Shown: positions 24,447 to 33,979, counted from the stretch's first letter. The stretch: DNA of 64,000 bases from Roseibium sp. MMSF_3544 (GCF_030732845.1 NZ_JASHKA010000003.1:395454-459453), one strand, 5' to 3'. Notes: a model not told the origin generated them from the sequence alone. A program made the numbers and translations.

Positions 24447-27185
24447 TTGATTGATCTCGATCTTCGCCGACTAATTGGACGTCTCAATACCTATTGCCGA
24501 CGTTCCCTTGAAGCTGCCGCCGGGCTTGCAGTGACACGTGGTCACTACGAGGTCACGATTGAACACCTCCTGCATGTTTTCACGGACAGTGCTCAGCACG
24601 ACCTGCAAAGCGCCTGCCGGTATTTCGAGATTGACCCGGCACCGCTCAAGAAGGCTCTGGACTCAACGCTGGAAAGCCTGAAACGCGGAAATCAGGGCCG
24701 TCCGGCCTTTTCGCCGCTGTTGATCGAATGGATTTCGGATGCATGGCTGGTCAGTTCCGTGGAACTGGAGCTGGACCAGGTTCGCTCCGGCAGCCTGCTG
24801 GCAACGATCTTCGCCAAGCCCAACCGATTCGGGGACGATCGCTGGCTCAGCCTCCTCGACGCCATGTCATTTGTCGAGCTGAAGAAGAATTTCCGCGACA
24901 TTATCGACCAGTCCGAGGAGACCACGGCCGGACTGGCTGCGCTTCCGTCGGGTGAAGAGGGCGCCGCGAGCCGGTCCGTTGCCCCGGGAATGGATCCGGA
25001 CAGCGCGCTCGCAAGGTTCTGCACCAATTTCACTCAGCTCGCGCGCGATGGAAAAATCGACCAGGTGTTCTGCCGCGACCGCGAGATCCAGCAGATGATC
25101 GATGTGCTCGGACGCCGCCGCAAGAACAACCCGATCTGCGTCGGTGAACCTGGCGTCGGTAAGACCGCAGTGGTCGAGGGCCTAGCCCGCAAGATCGCTG
25201 AAAACGACGTTCCGGACATGCTCAAGAATGTCGAGCTAATCGGTCTGGATCTCGGCATGCTTCAGGCAGGCGCTGGTGTGAAAGGCGAGTTCGAAAATCG
25301 CCTCAAAGGCATCATCGACGAAGTCAAATCGTCTGCAAAACCCATTATTCTGTTCATCGACGAAGCCCACATGCTGATCGGTGCCGGCGGATCGGCCGGA
25401 GGGGCTGATGCTGCGAACCTTCTGAAACCGGCGCTCGCGCGCGGCGAACTTCGGACTATCGCGGCAACGACGTGGAGTGAATACAAGAAATACATCGAGA
25501 AGGACCCGGCCCTGGAGCGCCGTTTCCAGCTGATCAAGCTGGACGAACCGAGCCCGGAACAGGCGATCACCATCATGCGCGGTCTGCGCGGGGCCTACGA
25601 GAAGAACCACGGCGTCTATATCCGGGACGATGCGGTTGTCGCAGCTGCCAAGCTCGGGGCGCGCTACATTTCGGGACGGCAACTGCCGGACAAGGCGGTG
25701 GATGTCCTTGATACGGCTTGCGCCCGCGTGAAGCTGTCTCTGTCTTCCAAACCGTTCGTCATCGAGCTTAAGGAAAAGCGGCTCGGGGAACTGCAGCGCG
25801 AACTCGACTCTCTCAAACGCGATCATGAAGCCGACTTTGCGTCTCATGACCTTGAGGTCTCGGAAATCGAAGCTGAAGTCGCGGCAGAAGAGACTGCGAT
25901 CAACACGCTCTCCGACCGATGGAACCGGGAGAAAGAGCTTGTCGAACAACTGCTCAAGATCCGTCATGAACTCGGTCTGAGCCTGGAAGACGACGTTGCG
26001 CCTGAAGATACAGATGCGGAAGCGGACGACGGTGAGGTATCCGAGGACGCCGGAGCGGAGGGGGAAACGGCAGTCGAATCGGCCGATGACGCCGCTGCGA
26101 TCAGCCCGGAAGACTATGCAAAGATCGCTGCCGATCTGAAGACCGTTCAGGAAGGCGATCCGCTGATCTCCTTTGAAGTTACGGAAGAAGCAGTCGGGCA
26201 GGTCATATCCGACTGGACCGGTGTTCCGCTCGGCCGCATGGTTCAGGATGATGCTGAATCCATTCTGGCGCTTGGCAACAATCTGAAAGGCCGCGTCATT
26301 GGTCAGGATCATGCCATCGAGGCGGTTGACCAGGCCCTGCGTACTGCCAAGGCGGGTGTCCAGAACCCCGATGCGCCGATGGGCGTTTTCCTGTTCGTCG
26401 GCCCCTCAGGTGTCGGTAAGACGGAACTTGCAACGGCAATTGCGGACCAGTTGTTCGGCGGAGAACGTTTCCTGATTTCCATCAACATGTCCGAATTCCA
26501 GGAAAAGCACACGGTTTCCAAGCTGGTGGGCTCGCCTCCAGGATATGTCGGCTACGGTGAAGGTGGTGTTCTGACCGAAGCGGTCCGCCAGCGTCCCTAC
26601 TCTGTGGTGCTGCTCGACGAGGTCGAAAAAGCCGACCTTGAGGTCATGAACCTGTTTTACCAGGTCTTCGACAAGGGCATGCTATCGGATGGAGAGGGCC
26701 GCCTGATTGACTTCAAGAACACGATCGTCGTTCTGACAAGCAACCTTGCGACAGACGTTCTCACTGAAATGGGCAGTCTGCCGACGAAACCGAACGTCGA
26801 TGAACTTGTTGCCGGTTGCCGTCCGATCTTGAGCGCGCACTTCAAGCCGGCGCTCCTCGCGCGCATGCAGATCGTGCCCTTCTATCCGCTTATCGGCGAA
26901 CCGCTGGAGAAAATCGTGCGCCTGAAGCTGAACAAGATCGGCAAACGGCTTCGCGAGAATCAGAAGCTGGAGCTCCGCTATACCGACGAAGTGGTGCAGT
27001 CGATTGCTGCGCGCTGTACAGAGGTGGAAACCGGCGCCCGCAACATCGACCACATTATCAACCGTACCGTTCTGCCGGAGCTTTCAACAGAGCTTCTGAC
27101 ACAGATGGGTGCGGAAGACGCTGACTTCACAACGGTTGAAATCGGCTTGGGAGAAGGCGGCACGTTCAGCTATGCCCTCTCCTGA
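24447..27185 (+). CDS. tssH: TssH (ClpV) sheath-disassembly AAA+ ATPase
   Basis: The 912-aa protein has an N-terminal ClpV/ClpN repeat region (about 10-160), a first AAA+ domain with Walker A GEPGVGKTA (about 233-241), a coiled M domain, and a second AAA+ domain with GPSGVGKTE (about 652-660) and the DEVEKAD segment. It unfolds TssC in contracted sheaths for recycling. The start is TTG at 24447; the nearby ATG at 24433 is in another frame that stops at once. An acidic insert at about 514-552 within the M-domain region is unusual. It is separated from hcp by a terminator, so it is transcribed from its own promoter. Confidence 0.95.
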   Translation: MIDLDLRRLIGRLNTYCRRSLEAAAGLAVTRGHYEVTIEHLLHVFTDSAQHDLQSACRYFEIDPAPLKKALDSTLESLKRGNQGRPAFSPLLIEWISDAWLVSSVELELDQVRSGSLLATIFAKPNRFGDDRWLSLLDAMSFVELKKNFRDIIDQSEETTAGLAALPSGEEGAASRSVAPGMDPDSALARFCTNFTQLARDGKIDQVFCRDREIQQMIDVLGRRRKNNPICVGEPGVGKTAVVEGLARKIAENDVPDMLKNVELIGLDLGMLQAGAGVKGEFENRLKGIIDEVKSSAKPIILFIDEAHMLIGAGGSAGGADAANLLKPALARGELRTIAATTWSEYKKYIEKDPALERRFQLIKLDEPSPEQAITIMRGLRGAYEKNHGVYIRDDAVVAAAKLGARYISGRQLPDKAVDVLDTACARVKLSLSSKPFVIELKEKRLGELQRELDSLKRDHEADFASHDLEVSEIEAEVAAEETAINTLSDRWNREKELVEQLLKIRHELGLSLEDDVAPEDTDAEADDGEVSEDAGAEGETAVESADDAAAISPEDYAKIAADLKTVQEGDPLISFEVTEEAVGQVISDWTGVPLGRMVQDDAESILALGNNLKGRVIGQDHAIEAVDQALRTAKAGVQNPDAPMGVFLFVGPSGVGKTELATAIADQLFGGERFLISINMSEFQEKHTVSKLVGSPPGYVGYGEGGVLTEAVRQRPYSVVLLDEVEKADLEVMNLFYQVFDKGMLSDGEGRLIDFKNTIVVLTSNLATDVLTEMGSLPTKPNVDELVAGCRPILSAHFKPALLARMQIVPFYPLIGEPLEKIVRLKLNKIGKRLRENQKLELRYTDEVVQSIAARCTEVETGARNIDHIINRTVLPELSTELLTQMGAEDADFTTVEIGLGEGGTFSYALS

Positions 27186-27207
27186 ACAACCCGTTGCCAC
27201 ATCCTTG

Positions 27208-27237
27208 AGACGGTGCTGCCGCAGCGCCTCCGTCTCG
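27208..27237 (+). other. Hairpin between tssH and the activator gene
   Basis: GAGACGG (27208-27214) pairs with CCGTCTC (27231-27237), and an inner GCTGC/GCAGC pair extends the stem. No T-tract follows, so it is more likely a processing or stability element than a terminator. Confidence 0.4.
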
Positions 27238-27271
27238 GGTCTCCTGTCCAAGAAAGACGGTCTTTGAGGCA

Positions 27272-28897
27272 ATGATACTAGGAGACTTGATTGAACTGAC
27301 GGCAGCGATCACCGCGGGCGTCAAAGTCGAAGCGGTGATGGACCAGGTCGTTGAGTCCGCCCTGGACCTGACGGATGCCGAGGAGGCGTCGATCTTCACG
27401 CTCGACACTTTCGGACAGACGCTTCACCGCGCCTGTTCGCGGCATCGCGGCTACATAAAGGCCATGCCGACCGGCAAGCAAGTTATTCTCTACGGTCCGG
27501 ACAAGCTGCCGAACATGCAGGAACCGGCTGCCTTCGTTGTCTCCACCGGTACGGCACTTAACCTTGCCGACATCAACAAGGTCATCGGTTACGATTTCGA
27601 GCGTATCCGGGAAGAGGACAAATTGGGCGGCCTCAAGACCCAGTCGCTGGTGATCCTGCCTCTGACCATCCAGGCCAATCGAACGATCGGAATCCTGCAA
27701 ATCATCAATCCGGGAGCGTCTCAAAAGGCAATTGACGCCGTTGCAGAAGAGCCCTTGAAGGAATTGAAAAGCCTTGCCTCGCTTGCGGCGATCTACATGT
27801 GGAACTCCCGGCTCGTGGAAGACAACACGCGGCTGAAACGGCAATTCGACCGTTATCTGGCGGAGCTTCCAAAGCAGATGCGCAAGGAAGAACCCAAGAA
27901 GAAGGTGGTGGCGCAGCGCCCGAAGGGCCTGATCGGCGAGAGCCCTCCGATCGAACACGCCATCAAGCTGGTCGGAAAGGCAGCGCGTTCAACGGTTCCG
28001 ATTCTCGTGCGCGGTGAAACAGGCACCGGCAAGGAGATGATGGCCAGCTTCATCCACATGTCGAGCGACCGCGCTGACAAACCCTTTGTCGTCCAGAACT
28101 GCGCCGCACTTCCCGAAGCGCTTTTGGAAAGCGAGCTTTTCGGTCATGTCAAAGGTGCCTTCACCGGTGCTAACGTCAACAAGCAGGGTCTTGCCCATGA
28201 GGCGAATAACGGGACCCTTTTTCTGGACGAGATCGGCGACATGCCGCTGGCGCTTCAGGCCAAGGTCCTGCGTCTGCTGCAGGAAGGCGAGGTCCGGCGC
28301 GTCGGCTCTACCAGAACGGAAAAGGTGGATGTGCGCATCGTTGGAGCGACGAACATCAATCTGGAAGAAAAAATCGAGGCCGGTGAATTCCGCCAGGATC
28401 TTTTTTACCGGCTGAACGTTTTTCCGATCAACCTGCCACCGCTCAGAGAACGCCCTTCGGACATTCCGCTTCTGATCGATTTCTTCCTCAGGGCGGCCGC
28501 CGCCGAATCCGGTACGCAAGTTCCCGTTCTCTCTTCAGAAGCGCTCGAAGCGCTGATGTGCTGGGGATATCCCGGCAATGTCCGGGAATTAAAGAACATT
28601 CTCGACCGGGCGCGGCTGATGGCCGAGGACGGATACCCCATCGAGCTGACGCATTTGCCGCCGGAACTGGCCGGAACGCAGCACGAACTCAACAATCGTG
28701 TCCCGACGCTCATTCCGGAAGGCGATCTGAAGACCATTGTCGGTCAATACGAAGCCATGGTGATAGAAGCAAAAATGCGCGAAGCAAACTGGAACAAAAC
28801 AAATGCTGCGCGCATACTGAATGTTAGTCGCCGGACGATTATAGATAAACTCAACCGGTACAACATTACCCGTCCGGATGGTTTCGAACGCCCTTGA
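27272..28897 (+). CDS. Sigma-54-dependent activator (GAF-AAA+-Fis) of the T6SS
   Basis: The 541-aa protein has an N-terminal GAF sensor domain (about 15-175) and a sigma-54 interaction AAA+ domain. That domain shows Walker A GETGTGKE (about 248-255) and the sigma-54-contacting GAFTGA loop (about 295-300). The C-terminal Fis-type helix-turn-helix contains NKTNAARILNVSRRTIIDKL. It opens sigma-54 promoters by ATP hydrolysis. The perfect sigma-54 promoter of hcp is the obvious target. It resembles VasH/Sfa-type T6SS regulators in role but has a GAF input, so it may respond to a small ligand. It is 45 bp before the second kinase. Confidence 0.94.
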   Translation: MILGDLIELTAAITAGVKVEAVMDQVVESALDLTDAEEASIFTLDTFGQTLHRACSRHRGYIKAMPTGKQVILYGPDKLPNMQEPAAFVVSTGTALNLADINKVIGYDFERIREEDKLGGLKTQSLVILPLTIQANRTIGILQIINPGASQKAIDAVAEEPLKELKSLASLAAIYMWNSRLVEDNTRLKRQFDRYLAELPKQMRKEEPKKKVVAQRPKGLIGESPPIEHAIKLVGKAARSTVPILVRGETGTGKEMMASFIHMSSDRADKPFVVQNCAALPEALLESELFGHVKGAFTGANVNKQGLAHEANNGTLFLDEIGDMPLALQAKVLRLLQEGEVRRVGSTRTEKVDVRIVGATNINLEEKIEAGEFRQDLFYRLNVFPINLPPLRERPSDIPLLIDFFLRAAAAESGTQVPVLSSEALEALMCWGYPGNVRELKNILDRARLMAEDGYPIELTHLPPELAGTQHELNNRVPTLIPEGDLKTIVGQYEAMVIEAKMREANWNKTNAARILNVSRRTIIDKLNRYNITRPDGFERP

Positions 28898-28942
28898 GCC
28901 GATGGAACCGTCGGCGCCATTGAGACAGAGGGCACACGCTTC

Positions 28943-30484
28943 TTGTCGACAGAAAGTGCAACAGCCGTACGCGCGATGATCAACGACTTCGTGTCGGGCC
29001 GTCTTTCCTATGAAAAACTGTCCAAACAGCTGCGCACTGAGGCTGTCCGCTCGCAAGACGCCCTGCATGAAGCTCATCAGGCAATTGGAGCATTTGTCGA
29101 GGAAGGGCGCCTGCCGCAGGACCTCGGCCAGATTCTTCTGAACCTGCTCCCGAACGCGCCAGCAGAAGCTGTGAACACGGCGCCGCTAAGTCCGGCTGCT
29201 GCCGATCCGGTTGACGATGCGGATCGCACCGCGCCCATGAACCTCGATGCGGACGGTTTCGAGGAGCCAACACTGCCCCATGCGATCGCACCGGACTGGC
29301 ACGAAGATGATGCCTCTTCTCCTGGAAATGATGTCGACGCGCCCGCGCCCGAACCTCAAGTCACGCTTCCCCCGTTGCCCTTCCTGACCAATGAACCTGC
29401 CGAAGCCGGAGACGACATGCGCGGCAAGGTCGACGATGCGATCCTGACGTCGCTCGTATCCGGTTACTCGGATTTCCGCAGCAAGCGCAACGACGCGGAT
29501 CAGCCCCAGTCTCGCCCGGCCGACGAAGGCAAGCTCGACAAGTTTCTGACCGACTTCAGAAGCGCACGGTTCCGTTCCGATGCCCGGCGCGCCTCGAGTG
29601 GGCGACAGACCGACGGACTGGACATCAACAAACTGGCCGTACCGGATGTCAAAAGAGCAGGTGTCGGGTCGATCCTGAGGGACAGGTTCATTCTCGATAC
29701 GGAAATCGGTCGCGGCGGCATGGGATACGTTTATTCGGCCGTCGATCGCCGCCGGCTGGAAGCAGGCCACGATCAACCTTATGTCGCCGTGAAGCTTCTG
29801 AACGAAAGCTTCTACAACGATTCAGAAGCCCTTCGTTTGCTTGAGGCAGAAGCGCGCAAATCGCAGTCGCTCGCCCACCCCAACATCACCACCGTTTATG
29901 ATTTCGACCGCGACAAGGCAGACGTCTTCATCGTCATGGAACTCTTGAACGGAATTCCCCTGGACCGGCGGCTCGGGCAGACCATGGGTCTGCCGCTGTC
30001 TCCGGGAGAATGTGCACGCATCCTCAAAGGAACCTGTGCCGGCCTGAGCTACGCCCACAGCCAGGGCGTCGTTCACTCTGACCTGAAACCGGGGAACATC
30101 TTTTTGTTGCAGGACGGGACGATCAAGCTTCTGGATTTCGGCCTGGCTGCAGCAGCCAGCGCCAGCGCCAACCATCCCATTCAGGACAGCTTGACCACCA
30201 CCTATGCAAGCCCCGAGCAGTTTGAACGTGCGCCGCGCGATCCGCGTGATGACGTGTTTGCACTCGGGTGCGTCGCCTACCAGATCCTGTCGGGCCGGCA
30301 TCCGTTCAACTCCCGCCCCATCGACGAAGCCGCCAGGGAAGGTCTTCAACCGGAACCCATGGAAGGTCTCGAGCCGCAGGCCTGGGCCACTCTCCGCAGC
30401 GCACTGGAGTTTGACCGGCAGCAGCGGCTGCCCGACGTCGACAGTTTCCTTGCCGGTCTGTTTGAAGAGCAACCGGAGCAGTAA
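28943..30484 (+). CDS. Second soluble Ser/Thr protein kinase of the T6SS island
   Basis: The 513-aa protein has an acidic N-terminal region of unknown function (about 1-240) and a Hanks-type kinase domain: GRGGMGYVYSA (from about 256), VAVK (K284), HSDLKPGN (D380) and DFG (D398). HSD replaces HRD but the catalytic Asp is kept. There is no membrane span. The start is taken as TTG at 28943, with an ATG at 28976 as alternative. It follows the sigma-54 activator and converges with a MinD-like gene 26 bp away. It may phosphorylate TagH or another partner, alongside PpkA. Confidence 0.88.
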   Translation: MSTESATAVRAMINDFVSGRLSYEKLSKQLRTEAVRSQDALHEAHQAIGAFVEEGRLPQDLGQILLNLLPNAPAEAVNTAPLSPAAADPVDDADRTAPMNLDADGFEEPTLPHAIAPDWHEDDASSPGNDVDAPAPEPQVTLPPLPFLTNEPAEAGDDMRGKVDDAILTSLVSGYSDFRSKRNDADQPQSRPADEGKLDKFLTDFRSARFRSDARRASSGRQTDGLDINKLAVPDVKRAGVGSILRDRFILDTEIGRGGMGYVYSAVDRRRLEAGHDQPYVAVKLLNESFYNDSEALRLLEAEARKSQSLAHPNITTVYDFDRDKADVFIVMELLNGIPLDRRLGQTMGLPLSPGECARILKGTCAGLSYAHSQGVVHSDLKPGNIFLLQDGTIKLLDFGLAAAASASANHPIQDSLTTTYASPEQFERAPRDPRDDVFALGCVAYQILSGRHPFNSRPIDEAAREGLQPEPMEGLEPQAWATLRSALEFDRQQRLPDVDSFLAGLFEEQPEQ

Positions 30485-30510
30485 CAGATTTTCGGAAACG
30501 CCCTCAGGGC

Positions 30511-31284
30511 TTATTCAACTGAATCGACAATGGTTTCGATTGCTCGTGTGAAAATGTGATCGGGCTGAAGCGTGCGGATCAGTCCGGTGCTGCCGATCTG
30601 AATGAGATCGGTGGAGAGCGGCAGAACGGCGGCGACCGGGGTCCGGTAGTTTGAAAAGATCCGTTGTGACAGGTCGTTGAAATCAAATGTCTCAAGCGCC
30701 TTGTTGACGACCAGAAACAGCTGCGGAACCTCCAGCTTGCGCGCCAGTTCCAGTGTGACAGCTGTTCCCTGATAGTCCTGGATGTCCGGACGCAGAATTA
30801 AAAGGAGCGTGTCCGAGATTGCGATGGACAGCAACGTTTCCTCGTTGACGCCCGGATGGGTGTCAATCAGCAGGTAATCCAGATCGAGGCCGCCGCAGAG
30901 GTCGACGAAACCCCGGTTCAGATCCTCCACATCGTATTTTTCTTTCAGGATACGTGCGATTTCACCCGTCTTGATCGAAGACGGCACAAGGAAGACCCGC
31001 CCTCCGTCCGGCACCACGGGATTGCCCGCAGCGTCGATCACATTGGCGGTCACGTCCAGCGCCGTGTCCGTGACGGCACAATGGCCCCAAAGATAGTTGT
31101 TGAGCGTGTGCGTCACGCTGTTCAGATCAACCTTGAAGAGCGTGTGAATGCCCGGGGACTGAATATCCGTATCCACAATGCCGACGCGGTGCCCCCTCAT
31201 TGCAAGGGCAGACGCGATATTTGCGGTAACGTTGGATTTTCCCGTTCCGCCACGATAGGAGTGCGTGGAAATTATCTTGGTCAA
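30511..31284 (-). CDS. MinD/ParA-family ATPase
   Basis: The 257-aa protein has a deviant Walker A RGGTGKSN at residues 11-18, the VGIVDTDIQSPG switch segment and YLLIDTHPG as Walker B. This marks the dimerising MinD/ParA group that positions plasmids, septa, flagella or other machines on surfaces. No C-terminal amphipathic membrane helix like that of MinD is evident. The start is a TTG at 31284. It is the last of three minus-strand genes, behind a coiled-coil protein (51 bp gap), which could be its partner or adaptor. Linkage to the T6SS island suggests a positioning role, by inference only. Confidence 0.88.
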   Translation of the reverse strand: MTKIISTHSYRGGTGKSNVTANIASALAMRGHRVGIVDTDIQSPGIHTLFKVDLNSVTHTLNNYLWGHCAVTDTALDVTANVIDAAGNPVVPDGGRVFLVPSSIKTGEIARILKEKYDVEDLNRGFVDLCGGLDLDYLLIDTHPGVNEETLLSIAISDTLLLILRPDIQDYQGTAVTLELARKLEVPQLFLVVNKALETFDFNDLSQRIFSNYRTPVAAVLPLSTDLIQIGSTGLIRTLQPDHIFTRAIETIVDSVE

Positions 31285-31335
31285 GTTGCTGTTCCGAGTG
31301 ATCTATTCGGTGTTCTGGGGTCAGGACCCAGGGCT

Positions 31336-31755
31336 TCACGACTTGTATTTGGATCTGAGGTCCTTTGCCCGGGATTGCAGCGAGCGGAAGTAATCGGTGT
31401 CGGTGACTTCCTGAACTTCCATCTCCGCCTGCTTTTCGTCGTAGGTCACCTCAAACTTGTCGAGCCGGGTCTTCAGCTCCGCGTTTTCCTTGCGCAGTTT
31501 CGCCTCGGCCAATTCGAGCTGCCGTTTGGTCTCTGTCAACTCCTCGATCAACTGGCTTGAATGAAACTCGCGCGCTTCAACCTGCACCACCATGCCGGAG
31601 AATGTTTCGGCAAGTGCTCTAATGTCGGCGTCAACGCTGTCGTCGGTAATCACTCCGTACAGCTCCTCGACATCGTCAAAACGGCCGTTGGCGATCGCCT
31701 CGCATGTCCTCGCCAGGCTGGCCACGGCGGGATTCATTGATTGCGATGATGACAT
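31336..31755 (-). CDS. Small coiled-coil protein beside the MinD-like ATPase
   Basis: The 139-aa protein has an N-terminal helical part (about 1-65) and a strong heptad-like coiled coil (about 70-115, QLIEELTETKRQLELAEAKL and following). A basic C-terminus LQSRAKDLRSKYKS follows. No family is recognised. GGAGAT sits ahead of the ATG. It could be the partner that stimulates or localises the neighbouring MinD/ParA ATPase, as many such ATPases have a small adjacent activator. Confidence 0.75.
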   Translation of the reverse strand: MSSSQSMNPAVASLARTCEAIANGRFDDVEELYGVITDDSVDADIRALAETFSGMVVQVEAREFHSSQLIEELTETKRQLELAEAKLRKENAELKTRLDKFEVTYDEKQAEMEVQEVTDTDYFRSLQSRAKDLRSKYKS

Positions 31756-31891
31756 GCAAGATCTCCAGCAACGGGTATCAACTGTCCGGCATAACAGCTT
31801 GGCGGGTTAAAGCATGCCTTGCCGGACGGCCCAAGGGAATTGTGAAAGGCAGTTGCCACTTCGGACCTCCGTGCACTCGGCTGTGTGGACT

Positions 31892-32275
31892 TCAGTTCGA
31901 TGCTGTCACCCCGGTCGGATTGGTCGGGCTGAGATACCGCCCTGAAATCCACCCCTGCCTGCCGGTGTCCGTGTCGCGCACATACACCCAATCGCCGTTC
32001 ACCTGTGTCTGGCGAACTTCACGGCCCTTGTTGAAACGTTCGATCACATTGGCCTGCAAGCCGGCTTCCGTTCGAAAGGCAACCCTGTTGCCACTGACAT
32101 AGAGCAAGGGACCCTGCGGTTCCTGCGAGGGAGGCAGGATAACGCGGGAAACCGGTGGCGCCGGATAGGCGGCCCGGGCAACGTCCTCCAGATAGGACCG
32201 GTCACGGAACTGGAAAAACAGCAAAGCCAGAACAAACAACCCGACCACGATGGCATATGGAACGAATCTCGGCAT
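31892..32275 (-). CDS. Membrane-anchored SH3-like domain protein
   Basis: The 127-aa protein has an N-terminal membrane span (about 6-22, VPYAIVVGLFVLALLFF) and a bacterial SH3-type domain (about 58-118) with VSGNRVAFRTEAG and GWISGRYL. Such domains often bind peptidoglycan peptides in the periplasm. It is first of the minus-strand trio with the coiled-coil and MinD-like genes (136 bp gap). Anchoring of a cell-wall-related machine is a plausible role but is inference. Confidence 0.8.
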   Translation of the reverse strand: MPRFVPYAIVVGLFVLALLFFQFRDRSYLEDVARAAYPAPPVSRVILPPSQEPQGPLLYVSGNRVAFRTEAGLQANVIERFNKGREVRQTQVNGDWVYVRDTDTGRQGWISGRYLSPTNPTGVTASN

Positions 32276-32679
32276 CTCGCGCCTTTTAAGGTTTCCTGCG
32301 AACCAGCATACCTACACACTTAAACATAGAGTTGAAGCGTCTTCTCCCGCTGATTTTATTCCTGTCGCCGCCACTTTCCAACACACCCTTTTCAGAAGAC
32401 TGAAAAATTGCGGCCGCATCACTTCGCCCAGTCGGGCTCAGGAAATCCTAAACGCCAAATATTCAAGAAATGATGAGCGCGACGGGGTCAATTTCATCCC
32501 ATTGACGTCTCAAGGCAGTTCGGCGGGTGCCGACCTCATGTTTTGCGGCGGTGCCGAGCCGGAAACCTGCCATTGTGAGCGACAACGGCCGTGACTGCGT
32601 GTTCTACCGAAACAGCAAACGGGGCGGGCTGCTGAAGGCAGCCCGCCCCTTTTTCGAAATAGTCGTTAAATTCGTATCG
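32276..32679. other. Intergenic stretch without a recognisable gene
   Basis: A 404-bp gap between the SH3 protein start and the creatinase stop. Open frames in it lack family resemblance or ribosome sites. It holds the creatinase terminator (32621-32654) and presumably the promoter of the SH3 gene. It is the natural boundary of the T6SS island. Confidence 0.6.
32621..32654 (-). terminator. Terminator after the creatinase gene
   Basis: GGGGCGGGCTGC (32621-32632), loop TGAAG, GCAGCCCGCCCC (32638-32649) form a perfect 12-bp stem. On the plus strand TTTTT follows, on the minus strand GTTTGCTGTTT; it lies 31 bases after the creatinase stop, so it mainly serves that gene. Confidence 0.8.
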
Positions 32680-33909
32680 TCATCTCTTGGGGATGATGTT
32701 GTGCTCCGGGCCGAACGGGAAGCCGGTAATGTTTTCCGCGCCATCCTCGGTCACGATCAGGATGTCGTGCTCGCGGTATCCGCCGGCACCGGGATCGCCT
32801 TCCGGAATCATGATCATGGGCTCCATCGAGACGACCATGCCCGGCTGAAGAACTGTTTCAACATCCTCACGCAGTTCGACGGACGCCTCGCGGCCATAGT
32901 AGTGGCTCAATACTCCGAAGGAGTGGCCGTATCCGAAGCTGCGGTATTTCAAGAGGTCATGACTGCGGTAGATGTCATTGAGTTCGGATGCGATATCGCA
33001 ACAGCGCGCCCCCGGCTGAATCAACTTGAGACCTTCCCGGTGCACATGGCAATTGATCTCCCAAAGACGCAGATGCTCATCAGACGCGTGTTCGCAGAAA
33101 AGCGTCCGTTCCAGGGCTGTGTAGTAGCCGAAGATCATCGGAAAGCAGTTGAGGCTCAGAATATCTCCGGCCTCGACGACCTTGTTGGTGACCGGGTTGT
33201 GAGCACCGTCGGTGTTTATGCCGGACTGGAACCAAGTCCAGGTGTCCATCAGTTCAACGAAAGGGAAGGAATTCGCGATTTCGCGGATCATCGCGTTCGT
33301 GGACGCAATCGCGACTTCATGCTCGGTAACTCCGGCCTGCACCGCGTTCACGAGCGCAGCTCCACCAACATCACAGATCCGCGCACCTTCCCGAATGAGG
33401 ACGTGTTCTTCCGCGCTCTTGATCGTACGCTGCGCCATCGCGTCCGCTGCAACATCAACAAATTCAGTGCCGGGGAAGGCAGCTTCCAGCAATTTCATCA
33501 GGTCGAGTGACACATGATCGAATTCGATGCCCATGCGTTTGACGGAGGTGTTGGGCCAGCCGAGCAGTGTCTGAATGGCATGGAAATAGTTGTCGCGGCG
33601 CCAATCAGTATAGATCAGGGTTTCGCCATGGGTCCGGCGCCAGGGTTGGCCGCCATCGATCCCGGCCGCGATGGTTGTTGCCTTGTCCTGCGTGATCACA
33701 AGGCCGTATTTCCGGCCGAAGTAGCAATACAGGAAGCCGGAGTAATAGCAGATGTTGTGGTAGGAGGTCATGAGACAGGCGTCGATGCTGCGCTCGGCCA
33801 TCAGCTGCCGCAGATTTGCCTGCCGCCGGTCCATTTCTTCCGGAGAAAACGGTGAGAAGGCTTTCTCGCCATTGTTCATTTCGTAAATGCGGATCATGTC
33901 GTCGCTCAT
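32680..33909 (-). CDS. Creatinase (creatine amidinohydrolase)
   Basis: The 409-aa protein is nearly collinear with Pseudomonas creatinase as I recall it. Matching segments are TSYHNICYYSGFLYCYFGR, GGQPWRRT, ELMDTWTWFQSGINTDGAHN (catalytic His about 237), LSLNCFPMI, YRSFGYGHSFG and SMEPMIMIPEG. It has the pita-bread fold of the M24 group, but creatinases need no metal; they hydrolyse creatine to sarcosine and urea. The strong AAAGGAG site supports the ATG at 33909. It lies behind a polyamine-type ABC operon on the same strand, separated by a 201-bp gap with a terminator-like hairpin. A related guanidino substrate is possible. Confidence 0.9.
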   Translation of the reverse strand: MSDDMIRIYEMNNGEKAFSPFSPEEMDRRQANLRQLMAERSIDACLMTSYHNICYYSGFLYCYFGRKYGLVITQDKATTIAAGIDGGQPWRRTHGETLIYTDWRRDNYFHAIQTLLGWPNTSVKRMGIEFDHVSLDLMKLLEAAFPGTEFVDVAADAMAQRTIKSAEEHVLIREGARICDVGGAALVNAVQAGVTEHEVAIASTNAMIREIANSFPFVELMDTWTWFQSGINTDGAHNPVTNKVVEAGDILSLNCFPMIFGYYTALERTLFCEHASDEHLRLWEINCHVHREGLKLIQPGARCCDIASELNDIYRSHDLLKYRSFGYGHSFGVLSHYYGREASVELREDVETVLQPGMVVSMEPMIMIPEGDPGAGGYREHDILIVTEDGAENITGFPFGPEHNIIPKR

Positions 33910-33979
33910 GGAAGATCTCCTTTCTTGGATGCGATCCTATTCCGTCCTGTTTTCAGTTTCCCGGCCTAAAACGCAAAAC

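Noticed and set aside
32527..33510. 327-codon plus-strand frame over the creatinase gene
   Set aside because: Creatinase on the minus strand is unmistakable; the plus frame crosses its terminator and has no family signal.
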